Shown in pieces: positions 40,986 through 51,000 of a stretch of DNA of 64,000 nt. Position numbers and translations under genes: made by a program. This DNA is from Pristionchus mayeri. Taxonomy: Eukaryota; Nematoda; Chromadorea; Rhabditida; Neodiplogasteridae. Numbering within the stretch: the first letter of the stretch is position 1; every line of letters begins with the position of its first letter. Location of the stretch: the NCBI GenBank assembly GCA_036245805.1, contig BTRK01000002.1:23367067-23431066 (forward strand). The letters are read 5' to 3'. Under the pieces are notes generated by a model. It ran no database searches. It worked only from the letters and a program-made list of their open reading frames with translations, and was not told the origin of the DNA.

Positions 40986-42689
40986 CTATTGATCTAGCCA
41001 AGTGGCAATAATAGACGGGGGATAAAAAGTATGACATTGTGAACGGATAAAACTAGAAAAAACATTATGCGAGGAACTAACACATTCTATGGGAAGAGTG
41101 TTCCAGATAGATAATGAACGAGATACAAGGGTTGAGCTAGAATTATTAGGGATAAAAGGCAACGAGATACGAAGGGGGTGGGCATTTCTGAGAGAACGGG
41201 TCAGAGGTGAACGAATAAGCAGAGATGAAACATCGAGAGTATAGCGATTATGCATAATTGAGTGGAGGAATAATATATCAATGATAAATCTACGGCGTTC
41301 TAAAGTCATTAAATTAAGCTCATGAAGCCTACGTTTATAAGATATAGGGGGGACCGAGCAGCGCACGTACATTCTACGGGTAAAGTCACGCTGAACTCTT
41401 TCTAATTCCTTAGTAAACGCAACGCTATGGCTGGGATTCCAAATGATGGAGCAATACTCGAGATTAGGAAGGATGAAGGTAGTGTACGATTTGAGGTATA
41501 AATCGAGAAAGTTGCTACGAAAGGCTTTAAATATGAGATTCATTTTAGAACGAGCTTTAGACACTATCTTATTAATATGGGGCGTGAAAGACAGTGAGGG
41601 GGAGAAATGCACTCCTAGGTCTTTAATAGTACACTTACTGTGGTCATTGCTGGGTTCTTTTAAAACAACATCATTAATTGAGAACTGTCTACGGGGGTTA
41701 CGAAGGCCATAATGAACAATGTGACATTTCGTTTCAGAGATACCAAGATTCCATTGTGAGGACCAATTAGCAACAATATTTAAGGCAGATTGCAGATCAT
41801 CTGAGAATAATGGGGATTCAGCAAACAACTTAAGGTCATCTGCATAAACAGAATAATATATAGTCTGAGGGAATTTACTACAAATATCGTTGATAAATAA
41901 AATAAAGAGGAGAGGGCCTATACAAGATCCCTGGGGAACGCCGGAAATCACTGGGGACGGAGGGGAAAAGGAGTTATCAATGAAAACAGATTGCGTTCGG
42001 CTAGAAAGGTAAGCATGAAACCAAGATACTAAGTGATCAGAGAGACCTAGCTCAGACAATTTATGTAATAATAATCGATGGTCGATTGAGTCAAAAGCTT
42101 TTTTGAAATCAATATAAATTGTGTCAAAAGGGGCACCGTGCCTAGAAATGCGGAGATAATGTGCATATGTCTCAGCAAGATTAGTGGAAGTTGATCTACA
42201 ATTTCTAAAACCTGTTTGATGTGGGTCAAACAAATTATTCTGATCAAGAAATGACGTGATTTTACCTATGATAATCTTCTCGAAAACTTTGCAAACAGAC
42301 GACGTAAGTGAAATAGGACGAAAATCAGAAATAGAATTACTTAATTTTTTAGGGATTGGCTTAACTAGGGCGTGACGCCATTGAGATGGCACCTGGGAAG
42401 TAAGCAAAGATTTGTTAAAAATAATAAGTAGGGGAGAAACAATAGACGATTTACATTTCGAGAGAACTATGCTCGGAATATTATCGGGGGTTACATTCAC
42501 TTTGGGAGAAAGCTTATTAAGAGCACTAATAACATCCACGTGACAAATGGAGGGTAAATCGAAAAAGAATTGAGGGGAAGGAAGGGGAAGCGGAGAATGC
42601 TGGGGTCGGGAAAAAACAGATGAAAAGAAACTCAAAAGCTCTACATTTCTGGTCGTTAGATAACAAAACAGAACCATCAGAGTCAACAA
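40986..42689 (-). CDS. LINE reverse transcriptase, 567-codon frame
   Basis: RNA-templated DNA synthesis at a nicked target site is the role of this protein. The motifs appear in order: DFRPISLTS (122-130), TGFRNCRSTS (159-168), IYIDFKKAFDSIDH (191-204, first catalytic Asp194), SGVPQGSCIGPLLF (249-262), YADD (282-285, catalytic pair), then the thumb with IKDLGVHFSPSLSFTPHI and the C-terminal RRRFIIDILFLHSI. It reads without a stop to the terminal WLDQ. It is out of frame with the upstream segment ending SSPKVTPSGIVDSDGS (42526-42918), so one frameshift near 42640-42690 breaks the full ORF. The long open frame suggests a fairly young copy that was then hit by the palindrome. Confidence 0.93.
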   Translation of the reverse strand: MLTLMVLFCYLTTRNVELLSFFSSVFSRPQHSPLPLPSPQFFFDLPSICHVDVISALNKLSPKVNVTPDNIPSIVLSKCKSSIVSPLLIIFNKSLLTSQVPSQWRHALVKPIPKKLSNSISDFRPISLTSSVCKVFEKIIIGKITSFLDQNNLFDPHQTGFRNCRSTSTNLAETYAHYLRISRHGAPFDTIYIDFKKAFDSIDHRLLLHKLSELGLSDHLVSWFHAYLSSRTQSVFIDNSFSPPSPVISGVPQGSCIGPLLFILFINDICSKFPQTIYYSVYADDLKLFAESPLFSDDLQSALNIVANWSSQWNLGISETKCHIVHYGLRNPRRQFSINDVVLKEPSNDHSKCTIKDLGVHFSPSLSFTPHINKIVSKARSKMNLIFKAFRSNFLDLYLKSYTTFILPNLEYCSIIWNPSHSVAFTKELERVQRDFTRRMYVRCSVPPISYKRRLHELNLMTLERRRFIIDILFLHSIMHNRYTLDVSSLLIRSPLTRSLRNAHPLRISLPFIPNNSSSTLVSRSLSIWNTLPIECVSSSHNVFSSFIRSQCHTFYPPSIIATWLDQ

Positions 42690-43456
42690 TTCCAGAAGGG
42701 GTGACCTTAGGAGAACTTAATTTGTCCTTACAGTAATTATAAAACAGCTTAGGATTAGAAGATTTGACAATACGATTTTCGAGGGAACAGTAAAATCTAT
42801 TGAGAGCAGAGTTAAAGCGTTGATTCATAATGGCACACGCGCGACTGTTAGGGGCAATTCTGGTCAGGTTCTTAGATTTCCCATAGAGGATTTTCAAAGT
42901 TCGAGGATATCTAGACAATGGTGATTGATTAAAAAGAGGAACGAAAGTATTAAGGACATTATTAATGAAAGAAATACATCATTCGAAAGAGCATGAAAAG
43001 TTATGTCAGAATCCGAAGTTTCATGATCCTGAACCTTCAGGTTTTCTTGAAATTTCAAAAAAGGTGAAAAATTCAATTTGTTTACTGTTTCAAAAAATTC
43101 TTGTACTACATTCCAATGATCTCTCCCTATTGGATTTGTGGCTCAAGGTGTGAAATTTAGTGCTGAATTCAGAAAAAAATACTAGATTATGATCAGAGGT
43201 TGATTACACTTACTACATACGAAATGCTAACACGCAATTGTCGACGCGGGTTCGATTCCGCATCCCTGCATCAACTTTTTGCCAAGCGTTTTTGTGCATC
43301 TACTGCCTTTTTATGAACGTATTTTCAGTTTTCCTTCATTTCTACGCTGTTATTGTGTTGTTTTGTATCCTTTTTTAAGCCGAAAATTCGTTTATCGATT
43401 AATGGTTTTTGTAAATGCAGGTATAAATGAAGTAATGAAATTAATGAAATTGCATG

Positions 43457-43792
43457 CTAGTTAGCAGTCGCATATCGTCGTGCTCTGCTCATGGTATTCT
43501 CGTCTGAAGTAATCGCAAGTTGATCTGTCCCAGAGTTCAGGTTCTCCACGGGAATTCCGAGTGCTCTACTTTGACTCGAAACGTCCGAAGATATGGCGGC
43601 TGTTCCAGAGCTCTGAATCTCCACGGGAATTCCGTACAGCTTGCTCAGCCTCATCACGGGGAATCTGGGAAGGAAGTGGGTTAGGAAACACCAAGTTAGC
43701 ATGAAAAAATCCGGCAAACTAACCTTGCCACCGGCAGGTGCACTCCCTGAGAATGGGGCCATCAGTAGATGAATTAGTAGGATTCGTCGCAT
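43457..43792 (-). CDS. Hypothetical small protein in palindrome loop, up to 111 aa
   Basis: The ATG follows a TTTTTCGTCACTTTTCAG acceptor by 15 nt, a good trans-splice context. The start MRRILLIHLLMAPFSGSAPA resembles a short secretory signal. Read straight through it gives 111 aa with an internal repeat, GIPVEIQSSGT and GIPVENLNSGT, some 26 residues apart. A 59-nt intron (GTTAGT...TTCCCAG) is also possible and would give a 55-aa product in another frame. Not recognised. Its place inside a transposon loop suggests gene capture. Confidence 0.35.
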   Translation of the reverse strand: MRRILLIHLLMAPFSGSAPAGGKVSLPDFFMLTWCFLTHFLPRFPVMRLSKLYGIPVEIQSSGTAAISSDVSSQSRALGIPVENLNSGTDQLAITSDENTMSRARRYATAN

Positions 43793-43945
43793 AGCTCGAT
43801 TCTGATTACTGAAAAGTGACGAAAAATAGAAATCAGACGAATGCCGTGTGAGAGAGGCAAAAGAGAAGTAACATAAACGCTGAGAGAGAAGAGATATGTG
43901 TCCTTCACTCGCCCTTTTTTCGATCTCTGTTTCTCTCGCTGGCAG

Positions 43946-44146
43946 GAACGAGAACAGATGCTCCAGCATCTCGAATTGAGTCATCAAACTTGCAGCGGGA
44001 TAGAAGGGAGATGCCGAAACTACGAGGGGAAAGACAAAATGCATGATTTCCCCTGTGATTATGAGGAGTTTTCCTCACAATCACAGCGAGCAAAACAACA
44101 CTTTGCAAGACAACACAATAACAGCGTAGAAATAAAGGAAAACTGA
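43946..44146 (+). CDS. Exon-like frame with degenerate zinc-finger pattern
   Basis: A strong pyrimidine-rich acceptor (TTTCTCTCGCTGGCAG) precedes an open frame of 66 codons: a coil-like EREQMLQHLELSH, then FPCDYEEFSSQSQRAKQHFA and a His-x4-His end that recalls a C2H2 finger lacking its second Cys. The end of the frame runs into the palindrome arm (from 44098), so the true exon is probably shorter. It opposes the minus-strand model at 43457-43792; at most one is likely functional. Confidence 0.3.
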   Translation, partial: EREQMLQHLELSHQTCSGIEGRCRNYEGKDKMHDFPCDYEEFSSQSQRAKQHFARQHNNSVEIKEN

Positions 44147-45223
44147 AAATATGTTCATAAAAAGGCAGTAGATGCACAAAAACGCTTGGCAAAAAGTTGA
44201 TGCAGGGATGCGGAATCGAACCCGCGTCGACAATTGCGTGCTAGCATTTCGTATGTAGTAAGTGTAATCAACCTCTGATCATAATCTAGTATTTTTTCTG
44301 AATTCAGCACTGAATTTCACACCTTGAGCCAAAAATCCAATAGGGAGAGATCATTGGAATGTAGTACAAGAATTTTTTGAAACAGTAAAAAAATTGAATT
44401 TTTCACCTTTTTTGAAATTTCAAGAATACCTGAAGGTTCAGGATCATGAAACTTCGGATTCTGACATAACTTTTCATGCTCTTTCGAATGATGTATAGCA
44501 TGCGGGGCTAAAATCAATTTGAAAATTTTCGATCCGAAAGTTCAAAGATCAACTTTTTGGGTCGTTTTTTCGGCTGAAGTGTATCCCATCCATAGGCACT
44601 CTATCCCCAAAGTTTGAGCTCCAGGAGATGATTTTGAACGATTGTGCCACCTCTCCTCTTGAATCTGACGTTCTAACGGAGACAGCGTTTTAAAGCATGG
44701 GTCCAGTTGTGATAGAAAATGTGATCATTGATGGATGACCAATCAGCTAATCGATAATTACGGGAGGGAGCACCAACATTCTGAGGAGGACAGGGAGTAA
44801 CTAAATCAAATGTCACACTTAGATGATCACTTAATGCAGTAGCAGGAGATGTATTACAAATAATGTCCTTATTGCAAAATACGAGGTCTAAATAGTTATG
44901 TAGCCGGGTAGGGAACGAGACATGTTGGGTAAAGTGGTGGTCGCAAACAAAATCAAGTAGGTCATTTTGAGTTGGAGAAGATCTCAGATCGAGTTGGAGT
45001 TGATCTCAGATCGAAATATTTCTCAAATTCTGTTTTCTAGTTTTTTTGCAGACCATCCGGGATGGTCCATCCCATGTTCACGGCGATTCAGGCTGCTGGA
45101 GTTTGTCGCTTGCCTTTGTTCAGGGGAGCGCCTGCTTGACAACCGCGCACCTTCGTGGCCGCGTGCGCGCACTTTTGTGGAGGGAGTTTCAAAAAAAATG
45201 GGGGCGGGGTTTCTAACCAGTTA

Positions 45224-45397
45224 TTGTGGGAATAGAATGCGTAGCAAAGTGGTGTACATGATAAGCTTCTTAAAGTACTACAATATTCGCGGAACGGGAA
45301 AATATTCACGGCTAAATATTTTCCCGTTCCGCGAATATTGTAGTACTTTAAGAAGTTTATCATGTACACCACTTTGCTACGCATTCTATTCTCACAG
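45224..45397. mobile_element. Hairpin MITE, CTGTGAGAATAGAA-end family, copy C
   Basis: A 174-bp near-perfect palindrome between TA dinucleotides (45222-45223, 45398-45399). The terminal region GAATAGAATGCGTAGCAA is shared with copies A and B; the inner stem is unrelated to them, although it shares the CGGAACG motif near the loop. It lies just outside the LINE 5' end. Confidence 0.87.
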
Positions 45398-45449
45398 TAA
45401 TTTATTGTTTTTCATTAATATTCAATCGATAATTTACGTTTATTGATTT

Positions 45450-47360
45450 TTCATATTAAATAGAAAATACAAGCGCAACATATAATTGGCTGGGAAAGGC
45501 TAGCCGACACTAACTGAGCGGCACCGCAACGCACCATACCGCGGGAATATGAAGGATCATTCTTGCGATTTAGACCGTAACCAATTTCTAGGGACTGCAG
45601 CAGTTTATGAATGAGCAGAACAATTAACAAATTGGTGTGCAAATGGAAGCTTACCTTACCCCATTTCGACTATTTACTTTAGTTTTTCAAAATTAATGTA
45701 AAATAATAAGAAAAACAATAATATATGTTGATAAAGAAGCCGACGTTTTGAGTCCAAGCGGAGCGCATCACAAGTCACTTTCATACTCAATTTATCGCAA
45801 ACTGAAATCCGATAAAATATTTCAGCACCGTCCATATGAATTAATTAATTTCTTATTAATGTTTAACTCGCTCTAAAAATGCGATATATCACCAGTCCTA
45901 ACAAAAAACACACAAAAATATCTCGGTGTTTCAGAAGCGTCAAGCAAATGCAAGGATTACGGTAACATCAAAGTAAAATAGCATTTTCTATAAAACCGCT
46001 AATAGTATATTTTTTGATTTCTAGTATGTGGTGTAAAACAGGGTTTATCGCAATATAACCAAAAATCTCGAACGTACTATTAGCGGTTATAAAGAAAAAG
46101 CAAAAAATGCACTTTCACAACGGTAAAATGCTCAACTTTGACGGCCTCATTCTCTAATATCTTATACTTTTATTTACTTTTATTGTGAAAACATTTTTTT
46201 GTTATTGATAATCTGCTTAAACTGAGAAAATGAAACTTCAACTCTTAATTCTGAAAACATGCTTATTTTCGATCGCTTCATGCGCCTTCATTTCTACAGC
46301 GTGCACCTTCTTGCCATGCTTGTCGCACTTTCATTATATCTTTATATCCATTCCAATCAATAAAATAGTTTGAAAATCACATTAAATATTTTTAAAAAAT
46401 GTTTTAAAATATTGAAAGAATTTGGCTTGAAAAGTACGGTAGTTTGTAAGAAAAGCGTCGGAAGGAGGCAACCAATATTCCGTACTCAAAAATTCAGGCT
46501 GCCGTCCCTACCAATTTCATACAATAAATAAATAGTGTCAAAACGCTATCATTCCTTGGGAAGATCGACCCCCTTAATGTTTACACTCCCTCTTGTTATT
46601 GATAAATTGAGCATTGGTCAATTTCGTATTGATTTCAGTAAACTGGGCACGCATAAGAATCTGAAAACACTCTTGAAAACGCCTAAGAATCTGAAAACAA
46701 TTTTAAAATATAAAATATTTTAAAATTTAGTTTGATATTTTGATGCAAAAACAACGGCTTCCGCGACGCATGAGATACTGTAGCGAAACGCATTAAAATT
46801 GTGAGAGTGAACAGTGCAGCGATTCTGCTGTGTGCGACCCATTAATAAAGCGTTCCGATAATTAACAATTTGGGCCGATTGGAGGCGGAGGATGCTAAAC
46901 AGAGAATTGCATAAGCTGAGGATTTGAATCTTACAATAAGTGCGGTAATTTTCAGCATCGCCAACTGATTTTATTGTGAGTTGACGACCTTTGTTTGCCG
47001 TGGTGGTGGACACTATTAGGGGTTAGACTAAGGTCCTCCATCCACTCGATTTGGTCGAATCTGCTCATTATCGACAAGTACAGCGAACTTTTTTTAAACA
47101 TTTTGCTCGACTTGGAGAGTTCTACGAAAGATTAAACATGTACAAAGATGAACTAAGGCATCTTCATGGTCATTTCCTCGAAAAACCCTTTTTCCGATCA
47201 AAAAATCGATTGTTCCATCACGTATGTTAAATTTAATGGGCTTTATTTCAAATATGGATTCTGCGCATCAAATTAGGGGTGTCTATGTTGATCATTTTTC
47301 ATATCTCTGTCCCCTCACTATCAATTTACTATGGAGGATTATCGAAATTGTATCCACCAA
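45450..47360. repeat. Patchwork of dispersed repeats
   Basis: 45655-45830 matches 59061-59230 (and inverted 1003-1110, 3140-3250). 46125-46540 matches 61530-61925. 46525-46690 matches 57405-57560. 47035-47350 matches 9185-9560. All are AT-rich and without coding capacity. The same order of pieces is partly kept at 57.3-61.9 kb, so they may be parts of one large decayed element. Confidence 0.65.
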
Positions 47361-47764
47361 AAAAGTTAAAATGAAGTCGGAGACCCAAAATATTTTCTAG
47401 TACCAAAAGCGACTCGTTTTCCCACAATTTCACACGATACCAGTGTTAAAGGAATGAAAATGGTCAATCCCTTCCCATCTGAACGAGTTAAAATTCGACA
47501 AAAAATAAAATATATCGAATTTTCATTGTTTTGTCAATAGTTTTTATCCAATTGTTATGGCACCTAGCAGGTTTAATCACTTGAATTTTCATGATCGACA
47601 GCGAAATAACAAAGCTCGAAAATTGACATTTTCGGACTAAAGCGTAGCGCATTTCGCATACGTTTCGCATGCATTTCGCATACGCAATCTAGAACACTAA
47701 ATAAGTCACGTCTGAGCTGTACTCGCCGAGTACTACATGTATGCCAATTTAGGATCATATCGAT

Positions 47765-47932
47765 TCTTTCGACTACATATATATATATATTTATGCTATT
47801 TCGTACGAAATAACGTGAGATAACATTTAAAATAGAACAGGAAAATTAATGACGATGAGAATCAATAGTTAATGACTGGATAAAAGGGTCATGAAGTCAG
47901 GAGGATCTACTCAGGGGAACTGGTTTCATTGG
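47765..47932 (-). repeat. 5'-truncated LINE tail with TA run
   Basis: TGACTGGATAAAAGGGTCAT and CAGGAGGATCTACTCAGGGG are shared with the 3' end of the decayed LINE at 36840-36905, with TA repeats just beyond, as there. Only about 110 bp of LINE sequence remains, typical of aborted reverse transcription. Confidence 0.75.
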
Positions 47933-48009
47933 GCCTAGTTCTAAGCATATCGAAAACTCAGCTAGTCTCTCATATATATTTTCTATCAAATAACATATTT
48001 TTAGAAGCA

Positions 48010-51000
48010 ATGTCATATATGCCGTTAGATTTCGATGATTATCCGGAAGTGAAGAAGGAAGTTCTAGAAACGGAGAAGGTGAGAATGGTGAATAAGCTTA
48101 ACACGGGTCTCTTGTAAGAATGTAGGAGCCATGCAACAAAAATAATTTTTGGTATCCGATTTCGCTTCAACTATTGAGAATGATGAGGACGAGGAGAATC
48201 CAATCAACTTCGTTATTCGGAATTTGCATATTGAAGGGTAGTAATGACCTAACACTTTAAATGGGCGTATCTCAATTTGTAACCTACCGCATTTTTTTAA
48301 AAATCGGTGTGTAATGAACTTTTCTACAAATATATTCGCTTAAAATATGCGGAAAAGCGCCTTCTTCCTATAGTAATCGTGAAAAAACAGTGTGATGATT
48401 TACAGTGTGATTTTTATTAAATTCAACATATAGCAATATTAAAACTTTCCGAAATTTTAGAATTGCCGAATGAGACACGGCGCGCATAAATATGGGCGGA
48501 ACCTAGAAATTCAACCGCGCATCAAACGCGTAAAATAATAAATTTTGCTTAATTCTCTTGCTATTTGAATTAAGTTAGCGTGCATACGCCGCGTTTTAAC
48601 ATTAAAAATATGAAAAATGAAATAATAACTTAGGAAATTGGTTTGAAATTATGAGTTGTGACGCGTAATTTATTGTTCCAGGGCGTGGTTTAGGACATAT
48701 ATTTCTAATCCAATATTATCAAAATTGAGGTCTGTATGTATTTCATTGGCCGTAACTCGGGCAAATAAACACCGTTACTCAGTCGGTAGATTTCGGACAT
48801 AGTCCTATTTTTTATGAATAACATTTTCGGTCGTATCCCAGTCCAACCTTATGCAAATGAGCTTTTACAAAAGAAATAAATCGAAAGATATTGAAAGTTT
48901 TTTTCATTATTTCTGATATTCCAACCGTCTCATTCATATAATATATACACAATCAATATAATTTATCATTGAAATATTATTCTTGCATATGTTTACAACA
49001 TTTCCATCAATTGTATTCATTAATCTGACCAATTTCGTCGAATTTAAGGTTAGAGGGATATTCGAACAGCGTCTTCCATGCTGTGAAACAGATCGAAAAT
49101 AGCGTCCTCAGCAATCTTCGGGAATACACGGGCCTTCTATGAATGCCTCGTCCTCATATAACTCCATCTTCATATATTAGAGAAGAGCTCTTCTTCTACT
49201 ACTATTGTTGATCTTTTTCTTCTCGGCAACTAATTTTCTAATCATCTTGGAAAGGAAAATCAGAAATCAGAAAGCCTCACTCCTTTCCTCCAGCAATTTT
49301 TTTCGCATCGACATCCTTCAGCTCATCACGTGACAGATTGCTTCCATTTTTTCATGGAAAGTAATGGAACTCTTCATTCCTTCCAGTCCTTTCATTTTCA
49401 GTACCTCTGATTCCTCTGAACTTCATCTCGGAAAACGTGTCTTCTTTAAATTCAAAGTGACCAAGACTGGGAATTCCCCGGGTCTTGTTCTTCAATTTAG
49501 GGAGCAATGGGAGAAATTGCCGGCAGCCAAGTGGAAATATACACCTCGAAGTTGTTTGCCTTCCGTTAGTGCCGTGAACATGTCTCCATGGTAATCGATG
49601 TTCCTCTGCTTGCTCATATTGGGGTGTTTCAAAAGTTCGTTCGTTTTTTGTTCGGAGGAAGATATTATCCGGAGTAATAAATATGCATTCCAAATACCAA
49701 TAGTGTTTAATAGAGCAACCATTGTCCAATCACACAACTCATGGAATTTGCATCAGCTGCTCTCTCCTGTTTTTAACAAAGTTTTATAAAAGGGTACTGT
49801 TGTGACCCACATTCAAGTTTTCGTCTTTAATATTTTTCCTGCTCAGAAGCGCTATGTTATTACTCCTCTAACTACTCTGAGGTGCGCTTCCAACTTGATA
49901 TCAAGCAAATTCCCAACTCGCGACCAGACTTGGGCGCGACTTGGAAATTAGCTTGATATCAAGTTGGAAATGCCCTCTCGCTAGGTCAAGCTACAGTACT
50001 CTCTCTCTCTCGTTGGGGCGCGCTTCGTGTCAGACATGTAATTCCGATATGAGCGAGCGGGGTACGGTAGTTCTCTTTCCCTTATGTCAAGTATTCTGTC
50101 GTGACTATGATTTGCTACTTCTGATTTATCGATATATCGGAGCAAACGGATATTAAACATACGATTCGAAACAAAGCAAATAAAATTCAAGCAAGTCGCA
50201 AATTGGTGGATCAAAATAAACAACCAAAAGATGGGGATGTTTTACACAAAATGTCTGTGATAACGTAAGAACAACTAAAACATTTACAACAAAAGAATAA
50301 GTGATACTAATTGTAAAAAAAATAATGCCTAAATCATAATTCTTCTTCGGACTGAGACCTTCATCCAACTAGAAAAAGTAGATAGGATCTTCTCACATTG
50401 CGGAGTAATTGATGGAGTTGGCACCGAGAGGAAGACCAGCGAACTTCAGAAGTTGCTTTGAATTGTGCCATAATTTCGACCTCCTTCTCGTAAAGACCCT
50501 GAAGAACTAGAATTTGGTATGAGCGCATTCGCCTAAGAGTCGAGCGTGACCAGGCACAGTCAGAATAGTCTGATTTAGGGTTTGCATAGTAAAAAAATGC
50601 AGATTTTCTATAACTATTGTATATGATTTGGGGTTTTCAAGATGCTCATAACGACGGGCATTTTTTTATTTTGCCCGAAAAGCATGATGTTGCGTCGAAA
50701 TGAGACTTTTTCAGTTACCTCAACAATGGCAAACGCGACAAGTAAGCAAAAATGTTTCCCGGCGTCAAATTCCATTTCGATTACGCCTATCCATTTCATT
50801 TTCATGATTTCCCCTAATTGTAATTAAAAATGCAACTTTCACTCATGTGGAAGACTAGAAAATTACATGATAAGGACCGACGTGATAAGAGGATTCCAAT
50901 AATATTTTTCACGAAAAAAATATATAGCATATGACGCCGTTTGCCTAAAAATCAAGCAATGTCTGGCACAGAAAAAAAAGGTCGAATTTCTGAAACTTTG

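Larger units (their letters stand above)
42965..44690. mobile_element. Palindromic insertion with tRNA-like B box and gene-like loop
   Basis: Arms 42972-43365 and 44098-44497 pair almost perfectly (CATCATTCGAAAGAGCATG and complement). Beyond the right arm the sequence runs on to a GATTGTGCCACCTCTCC end, related to the 31.1-kb element; the left counterpart is missing. Each arm carries GGGTTCGATTCCGC, a B-box/T-arm match (43248-43261; complement about 44212-44225). The loop of about 730 bp holds coding-like sequence on both strands. Confidence 0.85.
40845..44995 (-). mobile_element. CR1-like LINE, split by a palindromic insertion
   Basis: On the minus strand the order is: endonuclease C-terminus (about 44995-44690, frame with LDLVFCNKD and ALSDHLSVTFDL), the interruption (42965-44690), then linker (42526-42918), reverse transcriptase (40986-42689) and a 3' end GGAATAAATGAATGAATG with an AATG microsatellite at 40845-40865. 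Endonuclease plus reverse transcriptase with a microsatellite tail fits the CR1/jockey group. The 5' part is missing. Confidence 0.9.

Noticed and set aside
48180..48243. A second exon for gene 3 reading NDEDEENPINFVIRNLHIEG to a stop.
   Set aside because: It is the reverse complement of a dispersed repeat also present at 56465-56546, and the acceptor is poor.
50153..50392. A 28-nt intron (GTGAGA...TTTTTCTAG) extending gene 4 beyond its stop at 50393.
   Set aside because: Too short for a spliceosomal intron, and the extension would add only about 13 residues.
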